64,000 nt of DNA from Pedobacter sp. B4-66. Lineage in GTDB: Bacteria; Bacteroidota; Bacteroidia; Sphingobacteriales; Sphingobacteriaceae. Shown one piece after another: positions 55,652-64,000 of the stretch. A program made the position numbers and the translations under genes. The notes beneath the pieces are model-generated. The model worked only from the letters and a program-made list of their open reading frames with translations. It made no database searches and was not told the DNA's origin. The stretch lies in assembly GCF_018492665.1 (NCBI RefSeq), contig NZ_JAFVME010000006.1, forward strand, positions 496,001-560,000, written 5' to 3'. Within the stretch, counting starts at the first letter, position 1. Each line of letters starts with the position of its first letter.

Positions 55652-57385
55652 ATGAAACATCTTTTTCTTATCTGTCTATCCTTTTTATGCTTAAATATTA
55701 AGGCGCAAGATGTAAGCTTAGCCTTGCAAAAAAAACCTCAGTTAAATGAGCAAATCATTACTAATGAATGGGGCAAAGTATCCAATGGATTAAATGTAAG
55801 TTTTGCATCCTCTAACACACGTTTTGCAAAAGAATTGCCTCCAAAAGTGGAGTTGCAGTCAATATGGAATGCAAAAGCATGGAAGGGTGAAAAAATACAC
55901 ACACAACTATTGGTATGGGCAAACAAGAGTGTAAATAACATTAGTGTACAAATCTCTGATCTGAAAAACAAGGAAGGACAAGTCATTAACAAAGAAAACA
56001 TTACAGCTGGTTTTGTAAAATATGTGATTACCGATGAATTTAGAGATGGCTGTGGTTATCGTAAACCAGAGGACTTCGATTCTTCGTATGTTGCAGATAT
56101 CATTGATACAAAAACTACCGCTGTCCTACTGGAAAAAAATAGCACCCAACCAATTTGGCTAAGCATAAAAGTTCCAAACAACACCACTCCAGGAAGTTAC
56201 AAAGGTGCAATTAAAATAAAAGGTGATAAGGAATATACTATGTCGATAACTGTTCAGGTATTAAACAAAACACTACCTCCTGCTAGTAAATGGAAATATG
56301 ATTTAGATTTATGGCAACATCCGGCAGCTATTTCCCGCACGCACAATGTACCATTATGGAGTACTGAACATTTTTCATTAATGAAAGAGTACTATCAAAT
56401 GTTGGCCAATGCAGGACAAAAAACCATTACCACAAGTATAGTTAATGAGCCTTGGGGTCATCAAACGTATGATGATTATCCGAGTTTGATTAAATGGACC
56501 AAGAAAAAAGATGGAAGCTGGAAATACGATTATAGCTTATTTGATAAATATGTAGCTTTTGTAATGGATTGCGGTATTACGGAACGTATCAACTGTTACA
56601 GTATGGTGCCTTGGAAAATTGCTTTTACCTATTATGACGAAAACCTACAAAAAGAAGCCGTTTTAACGGATGCTATTGGCACCCCATCATATAACGCTTT
56701 TTGGAAAACTATGCTTGTCGATTTTACCAAGCACTTGAAACAAAAAGGATGGTTTAGCAAAACTTATATTGCAATGGACGAAAGGCCAATGGAAGCAATG
56801 AAATCAGTGATAAAATTATTGAAAGAAACAGATAAAAACTGGAAAATTGCATTAGCAGGAGATTATCATCCTGAAATAGAAAAAGATATAGATACCTATT
56901 GCATTGCCTCAAGATGGGATTTTCCTGCGGCTACTTTGCAAAAACGCCAGCAACAAGGTAAAGTTAGCACCTGGTATACCTGCTGTACTGAGCCTTATCC
57001 TAATGGATTCACTTTCTCATCTCCTGCTGAGGGCGCATGGATAGGTTGGTACACTGCGAATAAAAATATGGACGGCTATTTAAGATGGGCTTATAATAGC
57101 TGGACAAAAAATCCACTGGTAGATAGCCGTTTTATCACTTGGCCAGCTGGGGATACTTATATGGTTTACCCTGGTCCTCTAAGCTCTTTAAGATTCGAAA
57201 AGCTAATTGAAGGTGCTCAGGATTTTGAAAAAATCAGACAATTAAAATCACTTTATCAAAAAAATAAACAGAATAAGCAGCTAAACGAGCTAAACAATGC
57301 GTTGAAAACGTTCGACATAAAATCATTGGCTACTACCACAGCCGATGAAATGCTTAGAAAAGTAAAGCCTCTTCTAAATCAGTAA
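55652..57385 (+). CDS. GH123-like glycoside hydrolase (DUF4091), probable beta-N-acetylgalactosaminidase
   Basis: Exported enzyme (signal peptide 1-18) of 577 residues. The N-terminal half has a beta-sandwich (about 30-205). The catalytic barrel resembles the DUF4091/GH123 group, whose characterised members remove beta-N-acetylgalactosamine by substrate-assisted catalysis using an Asp-Glu pair. That pair is Asp376-Glu377 in YIAMDERPMEAM. The C-terminal signature is GYLRWAYNSWTKNPLVDSRF to WPAGDTYMVYPGPLSSLRFEKLIEGAQDFEKIR. Family assignment is strong, but the exact sugar is inferred, because many DUF4091 proteins are uncharacterised. It is divergent from the phosphodiesterase and convergent with an AraC gene. 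Confidence 0.78.
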   Translation: MKHLFLICLSFLCLNIKAQDVSLALQKKPQLNEQIITNEWGKVSNGLNVSFASSNTRFAKELPPKVELQSIWNAKAWKGEKIHTQLLVWANKSVNNISVQISDLKNKEGQVINKENITAGFVKYVITDEFRDGCGYRKPEDFDSSYVADIIDTKTTAVLLEKNSTQPIWLSIKVPNNTTPGSYKGAIKIKGDKEYTMSITVQVLNKTLPPASKWKYDLDLWQHPAAISRTHNVPLWSTEHFSLMKEYYQMLANAGQKTITTSIVNEPWGHQTYDDYPSLIKWTKKKDGSWKYDYSLFDKYVAFVMDCGITERINCYSMVPWKIAFTYYDENLQKEAVLTDAIGTPSYNAFWKTMLVDFTKHLKQKGWFSKTYIAMDERPMEAMKSVIKLLKETDKNWKIALAGDYHPEIEKDIDTYCIASRWDFPAATLQKRQQQGKVSTWYTCCTEPYPNGFTFSSPAEGAWIGWYTANKNMDGYLRWAYNSWTKNPLVDSRFITWPAGDTYMVYPGPLSSLRFEKLIEGAQDFEKIRQLKSLYQKNKQNKQLNELNNALKTFDIKSLATTTADEMLRKVKPLLNQ

Positions 57386-57418
57386 AAATTAATGATTTAA
57401 CCTAATAAAAAAGGTAAG

Positions 57419-58300
57419 CTATAAAATTAACCTCCGGGCAATATTCTTTTTGTATTGCCCCGGAGTAAAACCGGTTACACTTTTGAAAGCTCTTGAGAAA
57501 TAAGCTTGACTTTCAAATCCGGATTCGTTGGCTATTTCGTAAAAAGTCATATCGGTAGTGGCCAGAAGAAACTGTGACCGCTCAATTCTTTTCGATTTAA
57601 GGTAATCTAAAGGCCTTGCACCTGTATTTTGTAAAAATAGTCTGGAGAAATGATCTGGATGATAATTTGCAGTTCTAGCCAATTCCGCAACTGAGATTGG
57701 ACGTCTTAAATTATTCTTCATAAAAAAAATAGCATTAGCAATTTTTGAATTAATATGCTTCGCCTCAGTCTTTAAAAACAATGGAGATTGAACAAATCTG
57801 GAAACCAGTGTCAATAGAAGTCCACATGTTTCCATATAAGCAGACAATGGAATGGTATTGTTCAAATCATAATAAGCTGTTAAATCTTTATCCTTTTCAA
57901 ATACCTCTGGATTATTTGAAGTAATCAGCCCCCTTCCTGGATTAAGCTTAAACACTCTTTTCATAGATGTAATGTCTATTTCACTTGCAGAAATCTTAAA
58001 TACCTTTCTATTAGAAACAAATAGAGAACCTAATTGAAATTCCTCCAAAAAACAAATGTAATAATGGCTCAGATAATGCTCACATATATAGCTACAAGTG
58101 GTAAAACTAGGTATTAAATACAAAAAACCTGGTTCAAGAGCATACTCTTCTAGATCGCATATAAGTTTCCCTTCTCCTTCATCAATATATATTATCCTGT
58201 AGAACACACTGGTAACATTCTTATAATTCCAGTTCTTATTCAATTTTACATAATCTGTAAGCAGTAATGTAAATTTTGACTTGCAATCAATAGTGTTCAT
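57419..58300 (-). CDS. AraC-family transcriptional regulator
   Basis: 293-residue regulator with a cupin-like N-terminal sensory domain (YIDEGEGKLICDLEEYALEPGFLYLIPSFTTCSY, about 35-80). The C-terminal double helix-turn-helix is at about 190-285: ISVAELARTANYHPDHFSRLFLQNTGARPLDYLKSKRI, then TFYEIANESGFESQAYFSRAFKSVTGFTPGQYKK. This is the sugar-responsive AraC layout. It is convergent with the GH123-like gene (33 bp between stops) and lies 75 bp after the cytochrome gene on the same strand, so either neighbour could be its target. Confidence 0.9.
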   Translation of the reverse strand: MNTIDCKSKFTLLLTDYVKLNKNWNYKNVTSVFYRIIYIDEGEGKLICDLEEYALEPGFLYLIPSFTTCSYICEHYLSHYYICFLEEFQLGSLFVSNRKVFKISASEIDITSMKRVFKLNPGRGLITSNNPEVFEKDKDLTAYYDLNNTIPLSAYMETCGLLLTLVSRFVQSPLFLKTEAKHINSKIANAIFFMKNNLRRPISVAELARTANYHPDHFSRLFLQNTGARPLDYLKSKRIERSQFLLATTDMTFYEIANESGFESQAYFSRAFKSVTGFTPGQYKKNIARRLIL

Positions 58301-58375
58301 TAAGAAATATTTATTTGAAGATAATCTTTTCCATTTCTATCTCCACAAAAATTGTTGTTCAGTTAGGTTTTATGG

Positions 58376-59719
58376 CTAATCCATTTTTATTTCGGCGATG
58401 CTAGTTTTCCAACTGTACACCCTTTTAATGCCAGGATTCTTTTTAAGCTTTAGCGTAATGGCATCTGTTATCTTAGTTTCATTGAGGTTCACTGCCTCAA
58501 GATGCTTCATGGAAATTAAGTAATCACTTAACCGATCCGTAACAGGATTTTTATCCAGTCTTAGTTTCTCAAGGTTAGCTAGTGAAGGTAGAAAATCAAG
58601 GTCCTGATCTGTTAATTGATTGTCCGAAAAATTTAACCAAACAATGTTCTTTGCCAGTTTTAATATATCAGTTTTTACATCTGCCACTTTAATGCCGGAT
58701 TTCGGAGGTAAGGTAACATCAAGCATTACAGGTTTATTGAGCATAATTCTAACCCTTATTCCTTTATTTTTCAGCTGAGCAATGATTGCGGTATCCACAG
58801 CAAGCGGCAAATCAGGATTAATAACCTGAGACACTTCACTACCACCATCCTCTTCAGAATCTGTAAGTCCTCCTATTCCTAAAAACAGCGCTACCATTGG
58901 TTTTAATGCAGTTGTATTTTTAATTTCAGCAATAGTTTTACCCCCTTCTGCTTTACCTTCTTTAATCCACCACGTGATCAGTTTTACTTCATTTTTGGTT
59001 AATGGAGGTTTTCCATCGGCTGGCATAAAATCCTTATGATCTTCATCGAGAGTAATACGCTTAAAAAGCTCGCTGGCATCTGGCTTGCCTGGCACCACTG
59101 CCTGACCATTCTTGCCGCCTTTTTTTAGTGCAGCTAATGATTCTAAAGATAGTTCACCTTTTTGTTTGCCATCACGATGGCATTGTATGCATTTTTTTTG
59201 AAGGATTGGTTCTATTACATCCTCAAACAACATTGCTTGTTCTACTGTTGCTGGCTTTTCACGTTCCTGCTGCATCAATGTATGAAAAGTCAGATAATCG
59301 TTTCCATGTGTAAGGCTTGCACCCTGGTGGCCACTATAACTCATTAACACAACCAATCCCAACAGTAAAGCTGAGAAGAGTTTATCTCCAACATGAAGGT
59401 AGTTTCTGAACGCCGAAGTAGAAGAAAAATAAAGCAACCCACAAATAATGGCTAATGTAATTCCAGAAAACTTATGATGGCTTAGTGTATCCGCATCATA
59501 ATCTCCACTTAGAGAGAGCACATATCCAAATACACAGGCCAGCACTGCCGCAACAAAACCAATGAGCAAAATAAGAGGGACACTTTGCTTCAGATACCTA
59601 TATTTTTGCAAATAGGATAAGATGTTAAACAATGTAGCAAGCAAAATAAAACCAATTGGCAAGTGTACAATCAGTGGGTGTAACCGCCCGGAAAAAGTAA
59701 AAATATCCAGTAATATCAT
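58376..59719 (-). CDS. Membrane protein with DUF2231-like helices, c-type cytochrome and leucine-rich repeats
   Basis: A 447-residue protein with three parts. Four membrane helices (about 13-35, 47-69, 85-103, 111-129) resemble DUF2231, with the short motif [17 protein letters not shown] planctomycete-type cytochrome c domain (about 165-260) has the heme site CIQCH (177-181) and the probable distal Met232 in [12 protein letters not shown]. The C-terminal quarter is leucine-rich-repeat-like ([38 protein letters not shown]). It is the last gene of an operon with DUF1501 and DUF1549/1553 and starts inside the DUF1501 stop (ATGA). The role may be electron transfer to exported partners; that is inference. 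Confidence 0.82.
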   Translation of the reverse strand: MILLDIFTFSGRLHPLIVHLPIGFILLATLFNILSYLQKYRYLKQSVPLILLIGFVAAVLACVFGYVLSLSGDYDADTLSHHKFSGITLAIICGLLYFSSTSAFRNYLHVGDKLFSALLLGLVVLMSYSGHQGASLTHGNDYLTFHTLMQQEREKPATVEQAMLFEDVIEPILQKKCIQCHRDGKQKGELSLESLAALKKGGKNGQAVVPGKPDASELFKRITLDEDHKDFMPADGKPPLTKNEVKLITWWIKEGKAEGGKTIAEIKNTTALKPMVALFLGIGGLTDSEEDGGSEVSQVINPDLPLAVDTAIIAQLKNKGIRVRIMLNKPVMLDVTLPPKSGIKVADVKTDILKLAKNIVWLNFSDNQLTDQDLDFLPSLANLEKLRLDKNPVTDRLSDYLISMKHLEAVNLNETKITDAITLKLKKNPGIKRVYSWKTSIAEIKMD

Positions 59720-61236
59720 GTTAAAATACCCTTTACTATTTTCCCTTCTACATCTGTAAGTCTAAACCTCCTACCTTGAAACTTATAGGTAAGCCGCTCA
59801 TGATCAATCCCCATGAGGTGTAATAAAGTAGCCTGAAAATCATGTACATGAACAGGGTCTTTCACAATATTATAGCTAAAATCGTCAGTTTCACCGAAAC
59901 TAATTCCCGGTTTTACACCTGCGCCAGCCATCCACATAGTGAAACAGCGCGGATGATGATCACGACCATAATCATTGGCTGTTAACTTGCCTTGCGAATA
60001 TACTGTGCGGCCAAACTCACCTCCCCAAATCACTAATGTATCTTCAAGCAAACCTCTGCGTTTCAAATCTGTGATCAAGGCTGCTGTTGCCTGATCTGTA
60101 GCTTTACATTGTCCCGCGATACCAGATGGCAAGCCTCCATGCTGATCCCAGCCCTGGTGGTACAGCTGAACAAATTTCACATCCTTTTCTAACAGTTTCC
60201 GCGCCAACAGACAGTTTGCAGCATAAGTACCCGGATCTTTACTATCAGGCCCATACAACTCAAATACTTCCTCTGGCTCATCAGCTACACTCATCACTTC
60301 TGGCACCGATGTTTGCATTCGGTAAGCCATTTCATATTGCGCTATTCGCGCATCGACCTCCGGATCACCATAAGTACTGTTTTGTACCTGATTTAATTTC
60401 GACAGATATTCCAGCATTTCTTTCCTATCGGCCCCATCATAGCCATCGGGATTGTTAAGAAACAATACCGGATCTTTTCCTGATCCAAATTGAACCCCCT
60501 GATGTTTGGATGGCAAAAATCCATTACCCCATAAGCGGGCGTAAAGAGGTTGATCTTTCTGACCGTTCTTAGATACCAAAACAATAAATGTGGGCAGATT
60601 TTCATTATCAGAACCTAACCCATAACTTAACCAGGAGCCTATGGATGGCCGACCGGGCAATTGGTTCCCAGTTTGAAAAAAGGTAATTGCCGGATCATGA
60701 TTAATTGCTTCAGAATGCATAGATTTTACAATACATAAATCATCAACCACCTTGGCGGTATAAGGTAACAACTCGCTAATCCAGGTCTGGTTTTGGCCGT
60801 GTTGATTAAACTTATAATAAGAAGGCACCATCGGTAAAGCACTCTGATTCGCACTCATTCCTGTCAGCCTCTGCCCCTTACGAACAGAATCGGGCAGGTT
60901 TTGTCCCATCATATTTACCAATGCAGGCTTATAATCAAAAGTTTCAAGCTGCGAAGGCCCCCCACTCATAAAAAGGTATACCACTCTTTTAGCCTTTGGA
61001 GCAAAGTGTGGCAATGCCCTTAATATCTCCTGCTCCATATCTCCTGTTGCATTGCTGATTGCAGGTCGAGGAGCATTTCCCATTAGTTTGTTACCAAACA
61101 AGGACCCAAGTGCCAAAGCACCAATTCCCATGGATGTTTTGGTCAGAAAGTCGCGCCGATCCAGTCTTTGGTTCAACCGATTAAATTCAGGGTCATTGAG
61201 CCTAAATTCTTCTTCGTGGTGGTGATGATCTGCCAT
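59716..61236 (-). CDS. DUF1501 family exported protein
   Basis: A 506-residue protein of the DUF1501 family, with an alkaline-phosphatase-like fold. It starts [12 protein letters not shown] twin-arginine signal [18 protein letters not shown] lies at 27-44, so it is exported folded, possibly with metal. Typical segments are [70 protein letters not shown] and [22 protein letters not shown]. The exact activity of the family is not established. It lies 4 bp after the DUF1549/1553 gene and overlaps the next gene by 4 bp. Confidence 0.88.
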   Translation of the reverse strand: MADHHHHEEEFRLNDPEFNRLNQRLDRRDFLTKTSMGIGALALGSLFGNKLMGNAPRPAISNATGDMEQEILRALPHFAPKAKRVVYLFMSGGPSQLETFDYKPALVNMMGQNLPDSVRKGQRLTGMSANQSALPMVPSYYKFNQHGQNQTWISELLPYTAKVVDDLCIVKSMHSEAINHDPAITFFQTGNQLPGRPSIGSWLSYGLGSDNENLPTFIVLVSKNGQKDQPLYARLWGNGFLPSKHQGVQFGSGKDPVLFLNNPDGYDGADRKEMLEYLSKLNQVQNSTYGDPEVDARIAQYEMAYRMQTSVPEVMSVADEPEEVFELYGPDSKDPGTYAANCLLARKLLEKDVKFVQLYHQGWDQHGGLPSGIAGQCKATDQATAALITDLKRRGLLEDTLVIWGGEFGRTVYSQGKLTANDYGRDHHPRCFTMWMAGAGVKPGISFGETDDFSYNIVKDPVHVHDFQATLLHLMGIDHERLTYKFQGRRFRLTDVEGKIVKGILT

Positions 61237-61240
61237 GAGG

Positions 61241-64000
61241 TTATCGTTTTGTTAATGTTGCATCTGAATTTAATATGGTACTGGCAACAACTGCATTTGC
61301 AGCAATCATTGCGCTGTCCATCGTTTTATTAACCTGGTATTGGCCGGCATTGAGCCAACCACTTTGCTTTTCGGGGTTTTTCCTAAATTTCTTCAATTCC
61401 ATTTGCTGTAAAGCAGACAGCAGTTCCAATTCTTTTGATTGTACTAAACGGCCTGTAAGCTTTCTATAAGTTTGAGCTATAGCCTGACGACTATCAGCTA
61501 CCTTGGTCATCTGTTCACCCAATACCTTTGCTGCTTCCAAAAAAGTAGGATCATTTAGCGTTACCAGTGCCTGCAAAGGAGTATTCGTTTTTTGTCTTCG
61601 GACAACACAATAGCTTCGTGAAGTAGCATCAAAGGTCGACAGTGTAGGATTCGGTACCGACCTTTTAACAACTACATACAAACTACGGCGGTATACATCA
61701 GCACCTTTATCCTGGGTATATGAAGTATTGTTAATTTCCCAAAGACCATCTGGTTGATAAGGCTTTACACTTTTTCCACCAATTTTAGGGTTCAATAATC
61801 CACTTGCCATAAGTGCATTGTCTCGTATCATTTCGGCCGACATCCGATACGCAGGGCCGTGAGAAAGTAGTCGGTTTTCAGGATCTTTTTCACGCGCTTC
61901 TTTACTTGCCCTAGAATCTTGTCTGTATGTCGCAGACATAACGATCTTTTTGTTCAATTCCTTTACATTCCATCCCGATTCCAAGAAAAAAACTGCCAAC
62001 CAATCTAGCAGTTCTAAATGACTAGGCATCTCCCCTTGGTTACCAAAATCTTCTGAAGTTTTTACCAAACCGACACCAAAGAAATTCTGCCAAAGGCGAT
62101 TTACTGCAACTCGGGCAGTTAGTGGGTTATCACTATTAGTTAGCCATTGTGCTAAACCATACCTATTTTTGGGCAGATCTTTAGGATAAGGCAATACACT
62201 CTCAGGAGTATTAGGAAATACCTGCTCTCCGGGCATATCATAATTACCCCTTTTAAGTAAGAAAGTTTTTTTCGGTTTTGTCATTTCCTGCATCACCATC
62301 AGCTCCGGAACATTTGCAGTAGAATCTGACAGGTTAGTGCGCAATACCTTTAGTTCATTTTCTTCTTTCTTCAATAGCGGATCAACTACATTAAAATAAT
62401 ACTGTCTAAATGAACTTATCTCTGCATCTGTTAGCTTGGGCTTTGAAACCAATTGATTCCAGCTTGTCTTTTTAGCCAAAACGCCTACTTCAATTGGTGT
62501 TAAGCTACGGTTGTACACCGTAATATCATCTACCTTACCTTCTTTAAAACCACGACCTCGCCACCAGGCTCCTACTTGTAAACCCGGTTGTGTTCCACCA
62601 GGAAATAGAATATCCTTATCCAACTTATCCATAACAGTTTCCATTTTCATCTCTGCACCATCAAGATATAATTTTAGGCCAGATGCTTTTGATGAGCCAT
62701 CATAGATCATGGTTAGCTGTATCCATTTATCGCGTGGCACATTATCAATACTAAGTTTGGTTATCGCATTTGCAGGATAAGCGTGGGCCATATTCAATTC
62801 CAACTTATTATCTTTCAAGTAAAGATGGTATCCCTTAAAATTATACAAGCGTTCAGCAATACTTTTATGAAATATTACCCCTTCAGTAAGCTGTTTAGGT
62901 ATGCTAACCCAAAGCCCTATACTAAATGGTTCAGATTTACGAAAAACACCCACCTGATTCAGATCAAGCCAGGTATCACCATCCAGTACTAAACCTTTAC
63001 CGGCGCTCCCTGCAATAAAAACCGGGGCTTCACCAGGCGCACCTGCATCACGTTTCATCACAGCAATCTGTTTACGATCTACCTGGTCGTTGAGGTTACC
63101 TTGATCAAAGTTAAAGTAGGCCTGTAACCCATCCTTAGGTATATTGTCGGCAGCTAGTTTCTTATAATCCTTTCGACTAAGCCAGTTCTGAAAGCTAGCC
63201 TCCTCCTGACGTTCTTTTTCCCTTATCTTTTGTTGCTGCACTGAGATGGTCTTTTTAATATCACTTATCACTCGCTCTTTTTCTGAATTGGGCAGTAACA
63301 ATGTTGGACCCGGCATGGTATCATCAAATGAAATCTGTCCGGCCTCTTTCACATTATTAAAAAAGCTAAACAACTCATAGTAATTCTTTTGTGAAATGGG
63401 ATCGTACTTATGGTCGTGGCATTTGGCACAACCAACCGACAAACCCAGCATAGCATCGCCAAAAGTATTGGTACGATCTATTACATATTCCGTTTGAAAT
63501 TCCTGTTCAATAATTCCGCCCTCCATATTTTGCTGATGGTTACGATTAAAGGCCGTTGCAATCAACATTTCGCGCGTTGGATTTGGCATAAGATCACCTG
63601 CAAGTTGCCATTGCATAAATTTGTCGTAAGCCATATTGGTATTAAATGCTTTAATGACCCAATCGCGATAAGGCGACATATCTCTGAGCCTATCCACAGT
63701 ATATCCATGAGAATCAGCAAACCGTGCTACATCAAGCCAATCAACCGCCATTTTTTCGCCATAATGCTGCGAACGGAGCAAACGGTCAACCTGTTTCTCA
63801 TAAGCATTGGGAGATTTATCTTTCAAAAAAGCATCAGTTTCTGCTATGGTTGGAGGCAAACCGGTTAGGTCTAACGATACTCTGCGCAGCAGCAATTCCT
63901 TATTAGCCTCTGGTGATTGTTTTAACTTTTGCTTTTGCAACTTATCGACAATAAAATTATCAATAGGATTATTCACTTTAGCAGCCTCATCAACTTTCGG
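61241..64000 (-). CDS. DUF1549/DUF1553 (PSD1) protein with internal LamG-like domain, 5' end outside window
   Basis: Large secreted protein, cut by the window end. The apparent start (a GTG at 63976) is not real: the frame continues to the last base and reads PKVDEAAK before NNPIDNFIV, the usual start of DUF1549. Counting from that GTG, DUF1549 fills about 1-215 and contains a heme-type CAKCHDH (Cys183-His187). A LamG/concanavalin-like domain is inserted around 280-495 ([36 protein letters not shown]). DUF1553 follows at about 600-850 ([31 protein letters not shown]). The missing N-terminus may hold a cytochrome c domain. It is the first visible gene of the operon with DUF1501. Confidence 0.85.
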   Translation of the reverse strand, partial: PKVDEAAKVNNPIDNFIVDKLQKQKLKQSPEANKELLLRRVSLDLTGLPPTIAETDAFLKDKSPNAYEKQVDRLLRSQHYGEKMAVDWLDVARFADSHGYTVDRLRDMSPYRDWVIKAFNTNMAYDKFMQWQLAGDLMPNPTREMLIATAFNRNHQQNMEGGIIEQEFQTEYVIDRTNTFGDAMLGLSVGCAKCHDHKYDPISQKNYYELFSFFNNVKEAGQISFDDTMPGPTLLLPNSEKERVISDIKKTISVQQQKIREKERQEEASFQNWLSRKDYKKLAADNIPKDGLQAYFNFDQGNLNDQVDRKQIAVMKRDAGAPGEAPVFIAGSAGKGLVLDGDTWLDLNQVGVFRKSEPFSIGLWVSIPKQLTEGVIFHKSIAERLYNFKGYHLYLKDNKLELNMAHAYPANAITKLSIDNVPRDKWIQLTMIYDGSSKASGLKLYLDGAEMKMETVMDKLDKDILFPGGTQPGLQVGAWWRGRGFKEGKVDDITVYNRSLTPIEVGVLAKKTSWNQLVSKPKLTDAEISSFRQYYFNVVDPLLKKEENELKVLRTNLSDSTANVPELMVMQEMTKPKKTFLLKRGNYDMPGEQVFPNTPESVLPYPKDLPKNRYGLAQWLTNSDNPLTARVAVNRLWQNFFGVGLVKTSEDFGNQGEMPSHLELLDWLAVFFLESGWNVKELNKKIVMSATYRQDSRASKEAREKDPENRLLSHGPAYRMSAEMIRDNALMASGLLNPKIGGKSVKPYQPDGLWEINNTSYTQDKGADVYRRSLYVVVKRSVPNPTLSTFDATSRSYCVVRRQKTNTPLQALVTLNDPTFLEAAKVLGEQMTKVADSRQAIAQTYRKLTGRLVQSKELELLSALQQMELKKFRKNPEKQSGWLNAGQYQVNKTMDSAMIAANAVVASTILNSDATLTKR

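Overview
The window is a chromosomal stretch from a member of the Bacteroidota, most likely a Sphingobacteriales relative (Pedobacter/Mucilaginibacter/Solitalea-like). The evidence is two SusC/SusD pairs, an ECF sigma/FecR pair, lipoproteins with Bacteroidota-type signal peptides, a promoter matching the TTTG-N19-TAnnTTTG consensus of this phylum, and AT-rich intergenic DNA. The family or genus is an inference; no rRNA or other marker gene is present. I saw no tRNA, rRNA, CRISPR array, insertion sequence or phage gene.

Positions 1-14433 hold a complete NADH:quinone oxidoreductase (complex I) operon, nuoA-B-CD-E-F-G-H-I-J-K-L-M-N. All genes are on the + strand, tightly spaced, with several ATGA overlaps; nuoA is cut by the window start. 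Its architecture is that of the Escherichia coli enzyme: NuoC and NuoD are fused, NuoG keeps the four extra cysteines of cluster N7, and NuoF has the ESCGWCTPCR cluster motif. A terminator-like hairpin follows. Positions 14587-20611 are housekeeping and signalling genes: a small unknown protein, an exported glycerophosphodiesterase, a protein with a Cys pair, a GAF-domain histidine kinase divergent from a stand-alone GAF protein, class I fructose-bisphosphate aldolase and a membrane fatty-acid hydroxylase-family protein.

Positions 20637-34096 form a first glycan/nutrient locus. A GH92 alpha-mannosidase-like enzyme, a vanadium-haloperoxidase/PAP2-type lipoprotein and a 1193-residue FG-GAP/UnbV lipoprotein run leftwards. 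A SusC/SusD pair runs rightwards from a shared 620-bp intergenic region. A GH95 gene and a divergent AraC regulator follow, then an unknown protein and a ChaA-type cation antiporter.

Positions 39559-54449 form the most coherent system. ECF sigma and FecR are divergent. Leftwards then come SusC (with an STN signalling domain), SusD, a DUF5018-like surface lipoprotein, GH35 beta-galactosidase, GH110 alpha-1,3-galactosidase, a GH36-like alpha-galactosidase, and an exported lipoprotein resembling the RbsD/FucU sugar mutarotases. With the nearby GH95, the enzymes fit stepwise removal of Gal-alpha-1,3-(Fuc-alpha-1,2-)Gal-beta type caps, as in blood-group-B-like glycans. Two intrinsic terminators divide the locus into regulator, surface-binding and enzyme segments. 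An 18-bp perfect inverted repeat sits across the start of the mutarotase-like gene.

Positions 54527-64000 hold an exported phosphodiesterase, a GH123-like beta-N-acetylgalactosaminidase with an excellent Bacteroidota promoter and an adjacent dyad, a second AraC regulator, and an operon of DUF1549/DUF1553 (cut by the window end), DUF1501 and a membrane cytochrome-c/leucine-rich-repeat protein.
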